Positions 46,895 through 57,784 of a stretch of DNA of 64,000 nucleotides are shown one piece after another. This DNA comes from Byssothecium circinans (taxonomy: Eukaryota > Ascomycota > Dothideomycetes > Pleosporales > Massarinaceae). Position 1 is the first letter of the stretch. The number at the start of each line of letters is the position of its first letter. The stretch is taken from NCBI GenBank assembly GCA_010015675.1, contig ML976985.1:62001-126000 (forward strand), given 5' to 3'. A program made the position numbers and the translations under genes. Under the pieces are notes generated by a model that was given only the letters and a program-made list of their open reading frames with translations, was not told the DNA's origin and did not search any database.

Positions 46895-48256
46895 CCGTTA
46901 ATAGGCAGAGAGCAGCGATATCCGCACCAGTATTGTTACGAGGCGACTATTTCGACATACGGGAGGTTTCTTTCACCGCCCGATCCCGTCTACTTTTCAC
47001 TCTTCTGCATTCAATCTGGTGTTTGATGGTGTTTTTGTGTTTGTACCATATTATGAGATTGGACATGTATTTTCAATCGCCAGCACGCTGGAGTTGGGGT
47101 GGTATTGATAATGCTCGCATTTAGCTACAGTCACATAGTAGAAGTCTGGCCTCACGCTTGCTACGACGGCTTCCCCATAGGATTTCCAGACTTTCGACAC
47201 ATGACTGTGGATTCGATTATGTTAGGAGTCCCAGGCAGTCGCAGTCGGGGATTCCTTAGCATGCCATTGTGCGGAGGAAGTTTGCCTCGCTGGCTACAAC
47301 CGCGCTTTTTCGATAATACAATCTTTCAAACCGTTGTCCACCCCTTTTTTTTTTTTTTTTTTTTTTTTAGAAATGATGTGTAATTCTTCTCGTGTCCTCT
47401 CTCATCAAACCTGTCCAAGCGAACCAAGTAGTAGCCAAACGGACAGATGTACTCAAGTCTGATCCAACGCTTCGAACGATAGCGGGGATTAATATACCGA
47501 ACATACGCTCCATGTACCGCATCACAGATGTGGCACATCAGGTCTAGATTGCACACACCCGTGGACAAAATACAAACTGACAATATGAAAAAGAGAAACG
47601 CTGAAGATAGAAGCCTGCAAGTATCTTTACAGATGATCCAGCTGTCTCATGTGTTTAGGCAGCTGAGCATGAGCATGCGGTGAATGGTCTAAGCCCCACC
47701 TCTCCGCTGCGTGAGGTGATTGGACACGGGACTAGGCCACACATGGGAATGGCGGTGGGTGTGACTACCCTGCAGACCGACTTGACATGGCGCATGAATC
47801 CCGTCAAATATATCACTTCTCGTTGTTGCTCAGTCTTGATTTCTCTCCCTCATTTCCCCGTCTTTTCTTTGCAGTTTCGCATTGCTGGAGTCCCGCGAAA
47901 CGGGCTGTCGATCGGAACACTCCCTCGAGACGTCATCCCCGCAGCTGCCGAACGCTAGCCTCAGCGCCGAAGTGCTGGCATAGCTGTCACGACGGGTGGG
48001 CCTAGGCTTACAGGCCCCCAAGCGCAACGTGTGCGGGCGCAACGCGCGCTGGAGAGTTTCCACGACACTTGAGGAGGAGTTGTAGTGGCGCAGGTGAAAG
48101 CACTCCTCAAAACAAAGAACCGAAGTCGGGACTGGTCCACTTGAGCGCCTATCCTCTCCACCCTCCGATCAAGCGACGGTGTGAACTTTAGGAGCATACG
48201 AAGCACCGATCTCGCAGTCCAGGGACTGGTGAAAGGTGGCACACCCTGCGAGCGTC
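46895..48256. other. 1.36 kb intergenic with a homopolymer tract
   Basis: Lies between two plus-strand genes. Contains the T24 tract and the minus-strand ORF beside it (annotated separately). The last 400 bases should be promoter of the next gene. Confidence 0.45.
47345..47368 (-). repeat. Poly(A)/poly(T) tract of 24 bases beside a coding-like stretch
   Basis: Twenty-four T in a row on the plus strand (A24 on the minus strand). On the minus strand a frame at 47583-47369 with protein-like content (CHICDAVHGAYVRYINPRY, SKRWIRLEYICPFGYYLVRL) runs directly into the A tract. This could be a retroposed, polyadenylated fragment or a chance microsatellite. Confidence 0.6.
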
Positions 48257-49603
48257 ATGGAACGTCGAAACAACCAGCGAGTGCAGAGGCAGGCTGGAAG
48301 CAGTTCTCAAGAGCCGACACAGCACAACGTCAGCATGGCACCGCCCGCTACCTCGCCGCCTAGGCGACGTTCTGAAGGTACGTTCATTCAGCAACCAACT
48401 ACCAAGGACTTAAACTTACGCGGCATGGCGTTTACAGATTCCTGGGTAGAGATCGGCTCGGGGCCTTCCTCATCTTCACTCTCTTCCGTTGCCGAGAACG
48501 AGATCATTACTACAGGCCTTAGGGTTCACCACGACTCCAACGCCCACCGACGACGCAGGCGCGCGCGAAGCGTTGGACATTTCCACGTCGGCACCGGCTA
48601 CAGAGTCACAACCGCAGGCGGAAGTAGTAGCCAAGAGGAATACGATGAAAGTGAGAGTGAATCAGACAGGGTCATGACATCTTCAAACGAAGGCATCGGA
48701 CCATCGCCTTTACGGAACGAGACGAGGTTGGCGTCGCGCGAGCCATACGCGTCTTCGGACACCATGTCAGAGCGCGAGGACGAAGATGACGATGACGAGA
48801 ATGCCACTGCGGTCAACTACCCCAGGTCCTCTAGACGCCACTTCGAACCTCGCCCCAATGCCTTCTCACACCCAGCCACGCAGCATGCTGTTCGGTCTCA
48901 GTCCGGCACCGCCTATACTCCTCGAAGACCCGCACCGAGGTCACCGTCACAACGCCATTCCTATCCCTCACACTCACCCCTTAATGTCATGTCACCGAAC
49001 GCTCAAGCAGAGCACGACGAGGTCCTGCGGGCAAGCCTATCGACGCTGCTCTCTGCCGCAGCTGCAGTGAGGGGTTTACCTAAACCCGGTCAGTCCCGCA
49101 ATATCGCGTCCAACAACTCAGGTCGCATCGATCACACGACGCTGCGCTTGGTGCCAGAGTCCGTGGCTCTGGGTGGAATTGCGGAAGAGCCAGGCAGCCG
49201 GACTGTCTCGACGGGCACTCCATCAACTTCCTCTCCTCGCACTACAAGTAGCAGCCCCTCGGACAAGAACAAGCGTAAGACGAGTCCTCCTGGCAACATC
49301 TCCACGCGGAGTAGCAGCAAGGATCGTCACATTGCGAAGAAAGCGCGAAGAGTTGGCCCACTTATCGAAGACATCAGTCCCACGCTTCTTACTTGGGTTC
49401 TCAGTGCCAGTGTTCTTGCAATCGTCGGTGTTGTCAGCTTCTCGACCGGGTACTCCATGGGCAAGGAAGCAGGACACGCAGAAGCACTCGGGCAGTTGGG
49501 ACCTGCTGGAGGATGTAGTAAAGAAGCAGCTTCCGGTTTGCGTGGCTCAAGTATAGGTTTGAAGAGACTGAGGTGGACTGGTGGCAGTGGTGTCCGAGTC
49601 TAA
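48257..49603 (+). CDS. Conserved fungal membrane protein of unknown function
   Basis: From ATG 48257 the frame is open for 448 residues. A perfect intron candidate (48378-48437, GTACGT to TTTACAG, 60 nt) lies inside; because 60 is a multiple of three, both spliced (428) and unspliced forms stay in frame. Splicing yields SEGD then SWVEIGSGPSSSSLSSVAEN, which looks like the conserved form. The middle is disordered and Ser/Arg-rich with an acidic run (SEREDEDDDDENATAV). One membrane segment near the C-terminus (LLTWVLSASVLAIVGVVSFS) is followed by TGYSMGKEAGHAEALGQLG and a basic end (GLKRLRWTGG). Family function is unknown to me. It could be a tail-anchored-like organelle protein. Confidence 0.75.
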   Translation: MERRNNQRVQRQAGSSSQEPTQHNVSMAPPATSPPRRRSEGTFIQQPTTKDLNLRGMAFTDSWVEIGSGPSSSSLSSVAENEIITTGLRVHHDSNAHRRRRRARSVGHFHVGTGYRVTTAGGSSSQEEYDESESESDRVMTSSNEGIGPSPLRNETRLASREPYASSDTMSEREDEDDDDENATAVNYPRSSRRHFEPRPNAFSHPATQHAVRSQSGTAYTPRRPAPRSPSQRHSYPSHSPLNVMSPNAQAEHDEVLRASLSTLLSAAAAVRGLPKPGQSRNIASNNSGRIDHTTLRLVPESVALGGIAEEPGSRTVSTGTPSTSSPRTTSSSPSDKNKRKTSPPGNISTRSSSKDRHIAKKARRVGPLIEDISPTLLTWVLSASVLAIVGVVSFSTGYSMGKEAGHAEALGQLGPAGGCSKEAASGLRGSSIGLKRLRWTGGSGVRV

Positions 49604-50823
49604 TTCTTCACGCATGACGATGGATCACATACACTTATTTTACGAACAGGCCATGAGCGCCGATATAGATTTAACGAAACCATTAGTTTCACTCTACGCA
49701 CAGGTAATATGGGGGCATTTCCAAGCGGTTAACTTCATTCATGGCGTCTGGACATTCACCATTGCATAGTCTCATTTGTTGTAGGGTGGACTCGGCGCTG
49801 GGCTGGCGTTCGCTTTGTGGGTTCTAGCATGTTGCGTTGGAGTTGGACCTGCAACTTGCTTCACTATTTCCAGGGAAGATAGTGATGGCTTTGGGGATGT
49901 TATCGGTTAGAGAGTTACCACTGCTGCTGTATCTCTGTCAAATGGTATACCTCAGATATCCTCAATTTAGTCACTACCTGGTCGCAGTGCAAGTTTTTAC
50001 GGGAATAGTGAAATGTCTTCATTTCGTATACCCAATACTCGACATAGTACAGCGGTCTGGTTCAACATGCACACATGCACTGACCAACCAAACTAGTGTT
50101 GGTGGCCAGGTTAATCGAATACCTGCTGGTCGCTTTTGACTTCCTCCCCAGGATATACTTACTGTACCCCACCCTCTAATGAGGGCACTTATACCCGCGT
50201 TTCCTATTGCTACCTTAGCACTTGTGCATATCTTGGCGAGGTCCCAAAGTTTTCTCTCGGTAAAGTCGTGAATATGCGCGTCACTTCCTGTTGTTGATAT
50301 TGAAACATCTTGCTTTCGTTTTCTTGTGCGTAAGTGCTATCCATGATCTAGAAACGAGATATTAATGCCTAAAGATATGTTGATACGTCGGGAACCCTCT
50401 TTAATGACTGAATGTAAACAATAATAGAGGTATATCGTTATTCAAACGTGAGCAACTTGTAGTGTGCAAATAAACTACCATGAAGAGCATCCACTCCGCC
50501 TCTCAAAGCGTCATCTCAATTATAGAACAAGTATCAGAGAAGTTGCAATCATATAGTTGCTACAGTTCCGTGCCAAATATCTGGCAGCGGCTTCCATAGT
50601 TTCGAGCTGTCTAATAATAATACAAGAAGGCACCTTTGGCCCAATATCCTCCCTCTCTTCTTCATCCCAACTCGTCTTGGCAGTTCTTCTGATGCTACAC
50701 TATCTTTCCCTCCATAATCAGTTCAGGCTTCCATAGCCCATCACCGCACTCGTCGAGGCTTCCTTTCACACGCTTTCGCCATCATCATCTGCCTCCTGCA
50801 CTCGGTCTCCTCAAACCCACAAC
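49604..50823. other. 1.2 kb intergenic, AT-rich then C/T-rich
   Basis: The first 1 kb is AT-rich with no supported ORF; a hydrophobic plus-strand frame at 49837-50139 lacks an early ATG. From about 50640 the plus strand becomes strongly pyrimidine-rich, as in fungal leaders, up to the microgene start. Confidence 0.45.
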
Positions 50824-51159
50824 ATGCGGTACAGCTATCCGTCTCCTCATCGCCATCGCCTGGTCATCACCATCTCATCGCAATTCTGCGGGCAGCCATC
50901 CTCCCAACTCAACAAGTCCGCCTATCATCGACCGGCCTGGCACACTTGGGAAGGGCAGAGACATCACGGACACACAAAAGGTAGGTTTGAGGTGAAGTGA
51001 AGATTTTCCTGTGGTAACTCTGAGGCTTCGGCCGTTGATGATAACACTGGAATTCTGATCACTAAAAGGCGCCCTGCTCTTCACTGACACCACGCAGTTT
51101 TTATAACGGGCTACTCATCTCCTCCAGAACCTCAGTACTCGCTGTCAACATTGAAGTGA
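50824..51159 (+). CDS. Candidate two-exon microgene, 72 residues
   Basis: After a long C/T-rich stretch, ACAACATG starts a frame MRYSYPSPHRHRLVIT that runs 157 nt (50824-50980) to a good donor GTAGGT. A branch-like CACTGAC and acceptor ACGCAG end the intron at 51097. Exon 2 (51098-51159) stays in frame and ends KVFITGYSSPPEPQYSLSTL then K-stop. Promoter-like leader, start context, splice sites and frame agree, yet the peptide (His/Ser/Pro-rich, no domain) is not recognised. It could instead be a spliced non-coding RNA. Confidence 0.35.
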
Positions 51160-52170
51160 CAGCCTTGTCATCATCGGTCTACACTGGTGGAATAAAAATT
51201 TCCTGTGGTTTTGGAGCGCCCTGAGGGACTGAGGAGGCGGGAGTGCTGGGCTTTTACCATGGCTTTGTTGAAATAGCGCAATTTCGAACCATGAATGGAT
51301 CCAATGAATTCTCCATTGCCGCTTCTTCGTTGGTTACTTTCGTTTATTGGCGGAGTGAGAATGGTTCAGTGATGGGAATTGCGCGAGCAAGCGATCGCTC
51401 GCTCAATACTAATCAGAGATCATTCGTCATTCACGAGCGAGCTCTGAACGATCGTCCCCATCACTGTGACAGATAGCGAGCTAGCCTGCACACTTCAGCT
51501 TTTATCGCTAGCGACTTTCTTTCCTAATGGAATAAATTCGAGCCCAAAACGTGGCAGCGTCTTCCCTAGTTCATCTTTGGTACGCTTGCTTATTTATTTA
51601 GGTAGCATCTAGTCACTTCGCTCATTTGCCACCGCCTTATTCTCAAAGATAACTGAGACTTCTTGATATGCGTCCCAGCAGCATAAAGCGAGATGAAGAT
51701 CGGCAGCAAAAAATGAAGAAGAAACGGACAAAAACATACAACAGCAGATATTCGCTTACGGTCTCCCATTAAACTACTAGCCTGCCGGTCAAAGGCTTAA
51801 CGTGTGGAGAACGAACGGGATCCCGTGTTCACCTTTGCCTGTGGTCGTATGTGATGGTTTCATTGGAGTGTTGAGGATATATAGGTGATGTTGTGATATT
51901 TCAACGTTAGGAACGCTGGGGCTCCTCGCGGTAGGGTGTAATTGCGAGACTAAAACTCGAGGAGCCGCTGGAAGAAGTAGATATCGAGTATTCAATTTTC
52001 TTATGATATTGGAGAAGTAGTCCTCGTTAATGCAAAGGCTTCTAATTTCTAAGGTTAGCTCTATAAGCTTTCCTGCCGCCAGAACATGCAATAATGCGAT
52101 CAAATAATACAAAAACTCGGCCATGTACAGGAAGTAAAGCCGGGTAAAAACTAGTCGCCACATTTGAGGC
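51160..52170. other. 1 kb intergenic, no gene seen
   Basis: Lies 3' of the peroxisomal membrane protein gene. Contains repeated GAGCGAGC/GCTCGCTC words and a near-perfect 20-bp palindrome (separate entry). A minus-strand frame continuing from the peroxisomal gene at 51789-52170 is read-through of its last intron and 3' flank, not coding. Confidence 0.45.
51385..51404. repeat. Near-perfect 20-bp palindrome centred on GCGATCGC
   Basis: GAGCAAGCGATCGCTCGCTC reads as its own complement apart from one mismatched pair. Related GAGCGAGC words recur at about 51435-51444 and 51475. It could be a protein-binding site or chance. Confidence 0.5.
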
Positions 52171-53138
52171 TTATTTGTTATGCCATATAAAGTTCCGTAG
52201 CGAATCCCAATCGTCCGATTGTACGTAACTATTGGCGAGTCAGCATCCAAACCAGTGGAAGGGAATCGAGCGAATAATGAAGGAATGACCCACATATAAC
52301 TCATACTGCTCCTCAAGCTGCTCTGCACAGTCTCTGGATGCCACCTGAACACATACATCACCATCGCCCAACTCAAACTAGCAAAGACCGGCCACCCGTT
52401 CTTGACGACTCTGCCTCTCAGCCCGCCTCCTCTTCCATCAGACAGCGCCCCGCCTCTTCCCTCCACCCCATCGCCTAACAGGCCCCATCCACCTGTACTC
52501 TTTGGCTGCACTGCCAACTTTGCTAGCGCAAGACACACCCTAGCGAAGACGTATATGACGATCTGTTGCGACACGGAGTTATGTATTGTACGTCCAAAGA
52601 CGGTGTAGCCACCGAGAAGTCCAGCTAGAAAGGCATCGTAGTGGCGCTCTTTGCCCGTGGGAGAGGTGTTACGGAGGAAGAGCATCGAAGACTTGTAGAC
52701 GAGGGCGAAGAGGCCGAGGTTGCGCGCGTGTTGGCGGGTGGCTTTGAACACGAGCCAGCACTTCGAGCGGAATCTATAACTTATTAGCCGTGGCGTTCTT
52801 AGCATTGTAAAGAGTTTAGGTAATAGGTGGGATGATGATTGAGAAAGAGGGCACACGTACGATCCGGATCGGAAGAGGAATATCATTCTACGCCATGTTA
52901 TTAGCTTTTACGCTCTCTCTAGATGTCAATAAGAGATGCTTACACAAGCGCGTGTGGAAACCGCACTTTTGTGCCATACACGACGCCATTTCGGATGCCT
53001 TTCACAAGCGTGAGAGTGTCGTGGTATTTTGGGTCTAAAATGATCTTTTCGACCGCTTTCTGCTCCTAGATCAGCTACCCCTTTCTCTTTCCAAAGGCAG
53101 TATAAATCCCATACCTCAAGCGCCTGTAACCGGTCCAT
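52171..53138 (-). CDS. PXMP4: Peroxisomal membrane protein 4 (PMP24/Pxmp4, Tim17 superfamily)
   Basis: Five exons (53138-53115, 53065-52944, 52887-52861, 52773-52294, 52228-52171) encode 236 residues. Exons 1 and 3 are only 24 and 27 nt. Spliced, the protein reads MDRLQALE, EQKAVEKIILDPKYHDTLTL, VRFPHALVMIFLFRSGS, QHARNLGLFALVYKSSMLFL, FLAGLLGGYTVFGR, ISSFASLSWAMVMYVFRWHP-like region and SLRSSMSYIYVQSDDWDSLR, ending in RNFIWHNK-stop. These are Pxmp4 hallmarks from end to end. The last splice replaces an apparent 120-residue read-through with the short conserved C-terminus. An extra Gly-rich loop (EGRGGALSDGRGGGLRG) interrupts the middle. The protein lies in the peroxisome membrane; its transport role is not well defined. 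Confidence 0.92.
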
Positions 53139-53695
53139 TGCTGTTGCTGTTATGCGCTTCGTGTCGATAGCTCAATGTACCTCGGCCTTCCGCGGTGACA
53201 ATCGTCTAGCTACCGCAAACCCGTGAATAATGCTGTGAGCGAGTATTTGAGTGAGTCGAAGATAAAGGCGAGTACATTGGCAGGTCGAAATCCGGAAGAG
53301 ACACTTGTGACGGCACCAGGAATGTAGGCGGTGGTGGTGAGGCTCGCGTCGCTGAATAGCATTTGTTTGATCCTCGGCATCGCGTCACAAGCCGGCTGTA
53401 GATTTCCCCACAGCGATCTTGCGCACGGCCACAGCAACTAGCGACCGGGGTGTTGGCGGACGCATGTGAAAGAGAGGCGTTTTTTACATGTGGAATGACG
53501 TCCACTCCATCATATGGTGATGTTTCCAAAGTCTCAATCCGCTTTGCATAATCTATATGTCGTAAATTGGTATCTCTATGCTATTGAACCCGCTTTTCGC
53601 ATACGCTAGTCGAACGCCTACACAATGCCGCTGCAATCTCCATTTTGCTGACACTGCTTCACCCTCCGTCACCTTCTGGGACTTGTTATCCAATA
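53139..53695. other. Intergenic, no supported gene
   Basis: About 560 bases, 5' of the peroxisomal gene and 3' of the carrier gene. A minus-strand frame at 53206-53529 has no family features. Confidence 0.45.
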
Positions 53696-54791
53696 TCACT
53701 CTACAGCTTCCCATTTAGACCAGTACTTTTTGAACTCCTCGTATACAGTAAAGATCAGGGCGGAGCTGGGGATCGATCTGGCAACTGTGATGCCGCATCC
53801 GCGGTAGAATCCCCGTATGCCATGTTGCTTCCACAATTGTTTTCCAACGGCCAGGAACGTCGACCTACCGCCAGTCAGGCGCTGGACGTCTTCAGTTTGC
53901 ATGCGTGACTTGATGGTGTCGGCGGGGTAGAAAAAGAAGTTGTATGCCACCCCGGCAGCAGCACCGGAGATCATGCGTTGAAGCACCGAGAGGTCTTCGT
54001 CGTTTGTTGTGCTGGATGAAGTCTTGTCGTTCTTTTTGAATAGAGTCCTGGCGCCTTCGTATCCGCCGAACCACATGAATCCACCGCCCGTTTCGCGGAT
54101 GAACGTCCCCAACTGACCGTGCCAGTAACCGCTGATACCCTGGTGACGATATATAGAGCCAATGACGTTGAGGATTCCAGGCCTGACAGTAGTCGTGGCC
54201 GACGTCTCGAGGGGAACTTGCATCTTGCATTTTACGAGTTCAATGGGCGTCAGAAAGAGTGAAGTGAAGGCTCCTGCCACCATACCGCACCCAAGCTTTC
54301 CCGTGTACGATATCTCGATCTCTGGATTCTTCAATTCGGGCCAAAAATTGGTTTTTCTAAGCATGTCTCCAGCAATACGGTACTGCGACACGTTAGCTTG
54401 AGCTCGGGGCTCAACATGTGTTAAAACTCACACTGAAGAAGAGACAGCTCGTCTCGACCGCTGCACCGACTAGAGGGGCACTGATTCCTCTGTACATGCC
54501 GAGGACTCCGTCTTGTTTTAGAGACTGCATACAGCAGTCTAGAGGACCACTGTACCGCAGTGGTAGACGGTTCGGTTGGGATTGCAGTCGAACTTTGATC
54601 GTGTCGAAAGGATACTCGACGTACTTGCCAACAATTCCAGCACTGGATCCGCATACAACGTCTTTGATTGCCTCCATGCCTTGCTTGTGAGAGTGGTCCA
54701 CCGAGTCATCGTTTGAGTTTCGCACTATGACTGGAGTGGCCAACCTGCTTCCACTGCCCCCCACCGACGCCGGACTCTCTTGAAGCTCCAT
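53696..54791 (-). CDS. arg-13: Mitochondrial ornithine/basic amino acid carrier (arg-13/Ort1 type)
   Basis: Two exons (54791-54432, 54382-53696) joined by a 49-nt intron encode 348 residues. It has the three-fold mitochondrial carrier structure with signature loops [22 protein letters not shown] and [11 protein letters not shown] (PX[DE]XX[KR]). Blocks [60 protein letters not shown] and [19 protein letters not shown] match arg-13/Ort1 rather than other carriers. It exchanges ornithine for citrulline or protons across the inner membrane, linking mitochondrial ornithine synthesis with cytosolic arginine synthesis. The short Ser-rich N-terminal extension is usual in filamentous fungi. Divergent from CGR1. 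Confidence 0.92.
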
Positions 54792-55515
54792 GAAGCTTGG
54801 GATGTTGTATGTTGTAAAGTGGATGGTCGTTCAAAGGGCGAAGACCATAGCGGGGGTAGAAGAGTCAAGCAGGCGGTGAGGAGGGGGGGCGCTACGACTC
54901 CTAGATGTGCGCCATTGCGAGAGAGACAAATTTCGACAGGAGAGGAAGCGGACGCAGGTGTAACGTGTAACGGCAGGTTTGCTGTTACATGGGGATGGAG
55001 CGGGCCCGGAGGGACGACGTCGTGGTGCGATTGCCCTGGACGAGATATCGCGAAATCGGCGCCCAATGCGCGGTTGTGTCCTGATGAAAATTAGGCTGTG
55101 AAAATCCTGCAATGTGGACGTGGATCGACGGAAGTCTCGGGAGATGTCGCAGCGGGAAGAATCTAATAATGCTGGTGGCGAGCTGGAATACGACGGGAAA
55201 AGCCCATTCATGATCTTCGACAGCCCATTGACACAATAAATGTCGGCTTTCTATTAATCTTATCTGATCTAATCTGATCCTTCCTTTTGTACCGGTAGCC
55301 TGGCATTGTTTTTTGAGTGCAGAAGTTGGCCACCAATGAGGTGTCGGGCTATGAAGACTTTACTACGCGCGCTAACGCCAAAATAACCTAGCCTGAATTC
55401 TAATCGATACGACACCCGCGGACAGACAAGCGGGCCAACGTTTCTTTTCTCCACCCGACGTGCGATCGAATTGCACTCTGTTACTGCTCACTGCGCTGGT
55501 GCTTGCCTCACCATC
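54792..55515. promoter_or_regulatory. Divergent promoter of the ornithine carrier and CGR1
   Basis: 724 bases between two start codons. Minus-strand C/T-rich segments precede the carrier (54800-55200). No named site is seen. ORFs on both strands here are chance in GC-rich DNA. Confidence 0.5.
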
Positions 55516-55980
55516 ATGTTTGAAGCTGTAGAGGTACAGACTCCTCCGGTAGCGGACAATGCTGTCAAAGGCATGCGGAAGAACGGTGCGTTGACCTGCG
55601 ACGAGTGGATCTGTCTTACCTGAATACTGATCACGATTATTGTGCAGGAAAGAACTGGCACGATACCAAGATGGCTTTCCGACCCGGGGCGAACCAAACA
55701 TCATTCGAAAAGCGGGCTGCAGAAAGGAAGGTTTTGGCTGCAACCAAGGCCAAGGAGAAAGAACTGAAGGACGAGAAGGAGGCAGAGCGACAGGTATGCC
55801 AGGCACCGGGTTGGGAAGTGTTTGTGTTGACTGTTCTAGCGACGAATCGATGCTATCCGCACCAAGCACGCTGCGAAAGAGGAGCGGGAGCGGTTTGCAA
55901 AGATGGAGGAGAAGATGCACAAGAAGCGCGTCGAGCGTCTGAAGCGGAGGGAGAAGCGCAACAAGATGCTCAAGTCGTGA
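55516..55980 (+). CDS. CGR1: rRNA-processing protein Cgr1
   Basis: Three exons (55516-55585, 55648-55793, 55840-55980) encode 118 residues, the normal size. After a short N-terminus ([20 protein letters not shown]) comes [20 protein letters not shown], the Cgr1 signature, then a long basic coiled coil of Lys/Arg/Glu ([40 protein letters not shown]) ending MLKS. Cgr1 acts in the nucleolus in 60S subunit and 27S pre-rRNA processing. The first intron begins GTGCGT. Confidence 0.94.
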
Positions 55981-56607
55981 GCTCTATATGCCGTTTGTGC
56001 GAACATTTCGATGAAGCGATGGGCTTGATACCGGAACAACAGCCTCACTTGTCCGGACTTAGTGCCGTTGTACAACATCCGCCAGCTTGAAGTGGGAGCG
56101 TACAATCCCAGAGGTGTGGGTTCGAAATTACAAGGGATTGGCTATGGAGGATGAGGGTGCTGGAGTACAAAAATCGGGGGACTACCACACAACCAGGTTC
56201 CACCTGTGATTGTGTGTGGTCGATGGATTCCACCGGCGTGAAGAATTGGATAACGATATTTTAGGTGAAATGCGTTACTGTGTTGAAAATACAACTCAAG
56301 ATGTTTGAAACTCTGCTGTATGTGCCTTGTTGCTGGTAAATGACCAGTGGACTTGTTGGCGCGTAGCAGCTCTTTTCGCAATTTTGCAGTATTAGGACAC
56401 GCATTATGTGCTTTCAACATAATCATGTCCAGATTTCCGAAGCATAATTGATTCGCAATTGCAATGGAGTTTCAACTTTCAATGTAGTGGAATCTGGGCT
56501 AAGTCTCAGACAGGCTAGCGCATGCCTTCCGCTAATGACGCACATCAAGCATTTGAGCTCGGCATCGCGTCCTACAGCATAGTAGCAAGTCCAGAGCTCA
56601 CCATGAC
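55981..56607. other. Intergenic, no gene seen
   Basis: About 630 bases: 3' flank of CGR1 and promoter of the coiled-coil membrane protein gene. No recognised element. Confidence 0.45.
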
Positions 56608-57784
56608 ATGGCCGAACCCTTCCGCCCAAACACCTTTCAACCCGCCGCTCCCCGCATGAGCACCGATCCCGCTGTCTCAAAGAAATCGCACCTACACCTC
56701 CACAATCACAGTCATCGACACCACCATCACCGCCACTCCTCTCGTCACCATGCAAAAGGAGCAGTACAATCAGCGATACAGCTGCACCCGCCCACCAGCT
56801 TCGGTGATTTGCTAAACAAGGCGAAAGGGAGCGGGTCGAGCACACCGGCGCACACCAGGAGTAGGAGGGCGAGCGTACAGGTGGATGCGCAGACCGAAGA
56901 TGGGAAGGCTCGGAGGCAAGAGCGGGAAGATCGGAAGCCGGTCCGACGGGAAGATGTGGAAGTCGAGCGAGGAAGAGTCAAAGCTAGGGATGAGTATGTA
57001 CTGCGCGGTCCGCTGTCGGAACATCTCATGTTCAACTATGAGCTCTACTGATAAGGAGTATAGAGAGCTTCGATCCTCCCTCCAAACCCTTTCCAACCAA
57101 TCGCTCAAGACTTCGCGTCGACTTGATGATACATACTATTCGCTCCTTGAAAGGGTGTCCCACCTACGTCAAACACTAGGGAACTTACAAGACCTTGCTG
57201 GGTTGACCAAGGAGCTCCACGAGAACTTCGACGCGGACACCAAGCAGATCACCGAGGAGATTAAGGGTCAATTTGACAGCTTTGGGAACTTCCAGGAACA
57301 GCAGGAACAGGTCACAGCACTCGAGGCGCGGATTAAGGCGGGAAGAGAGAAGGCGGATGGCTTGAATGCGCGCCTTACAGAGGCTAAGAAGCGTGTTGAA
57401 GCTCGCGCGAAATCTGAGGCGGAGCTGGAAGCCAGAAACACTCGTATGTCAACAAATTTTACGATTCTCAGCTGGACCGATCGTTAACAATACACAGGGC
57501 GTCTACGTATACTTTGGGCCATCATTGGTACTGTCGCCCTGGTCATCCTCCTAGCAATAGTGTTTCAACAATTCAAGCCACTGCATGCCAACCACCCGCA
57601 CAAAGCCTTAAATTTCATTTCAAGGGAGGAAACACCTGATGCACCGATATCCGATATTGCGAAGGAAGCCGTCTTTAGCTCCTCAAGCACTACACCGGGC
57701 GTACGGATAGAGACTCCGACACAGTCCCAGTCCTTGACGGAGCTGGGGATAGATGAGCGGTTTCGGGTGTTTGACGAGCTATAG
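56608..57784 (+). CDS. Coiled-coil protein with one C-terminal-half membrane segment, unknown
   Basis: Three exons (56608-56993, 57043-57443, 57498-57784) encode 357 residues. The N-terminus has a His-rich run (HNHSHRHHHHRHSSRHH at about 32-48), then a basic disordered part. From about residue 135 a long amphipathic coiled coil (KEYRELRSSLQTLSNQSLKT, LTKELHENFDADTKQITEEI, LTEAKKRVEARAKSEAELEA) leads directly into one membrane helix (ILWAIIGTVALVILLAIVFQ, about 267-286). A short acidic tail follows. Coiled coil plus a single anchor recalls tethering, nuclear-envelope or organelle-contact proteins, but I do not recognise the family. Intron 1 uses acceptor CTATGAG, chosen because it alone keeps frame. 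Confidence 0.8.

Noticed and set aside
49837..50139. Hydrophobic 100-residue plus-strand ORF
   Set aside because: Starts from a non-ATG codon, with no leader or family features.
51789..52293. C-terminal extension of the peroxisomal membrane protein frame
   Set aside because: Produced by read-through of a good GT-AG intron; splicing gives the conserved PMP4 C-terminus and stop at 52171.
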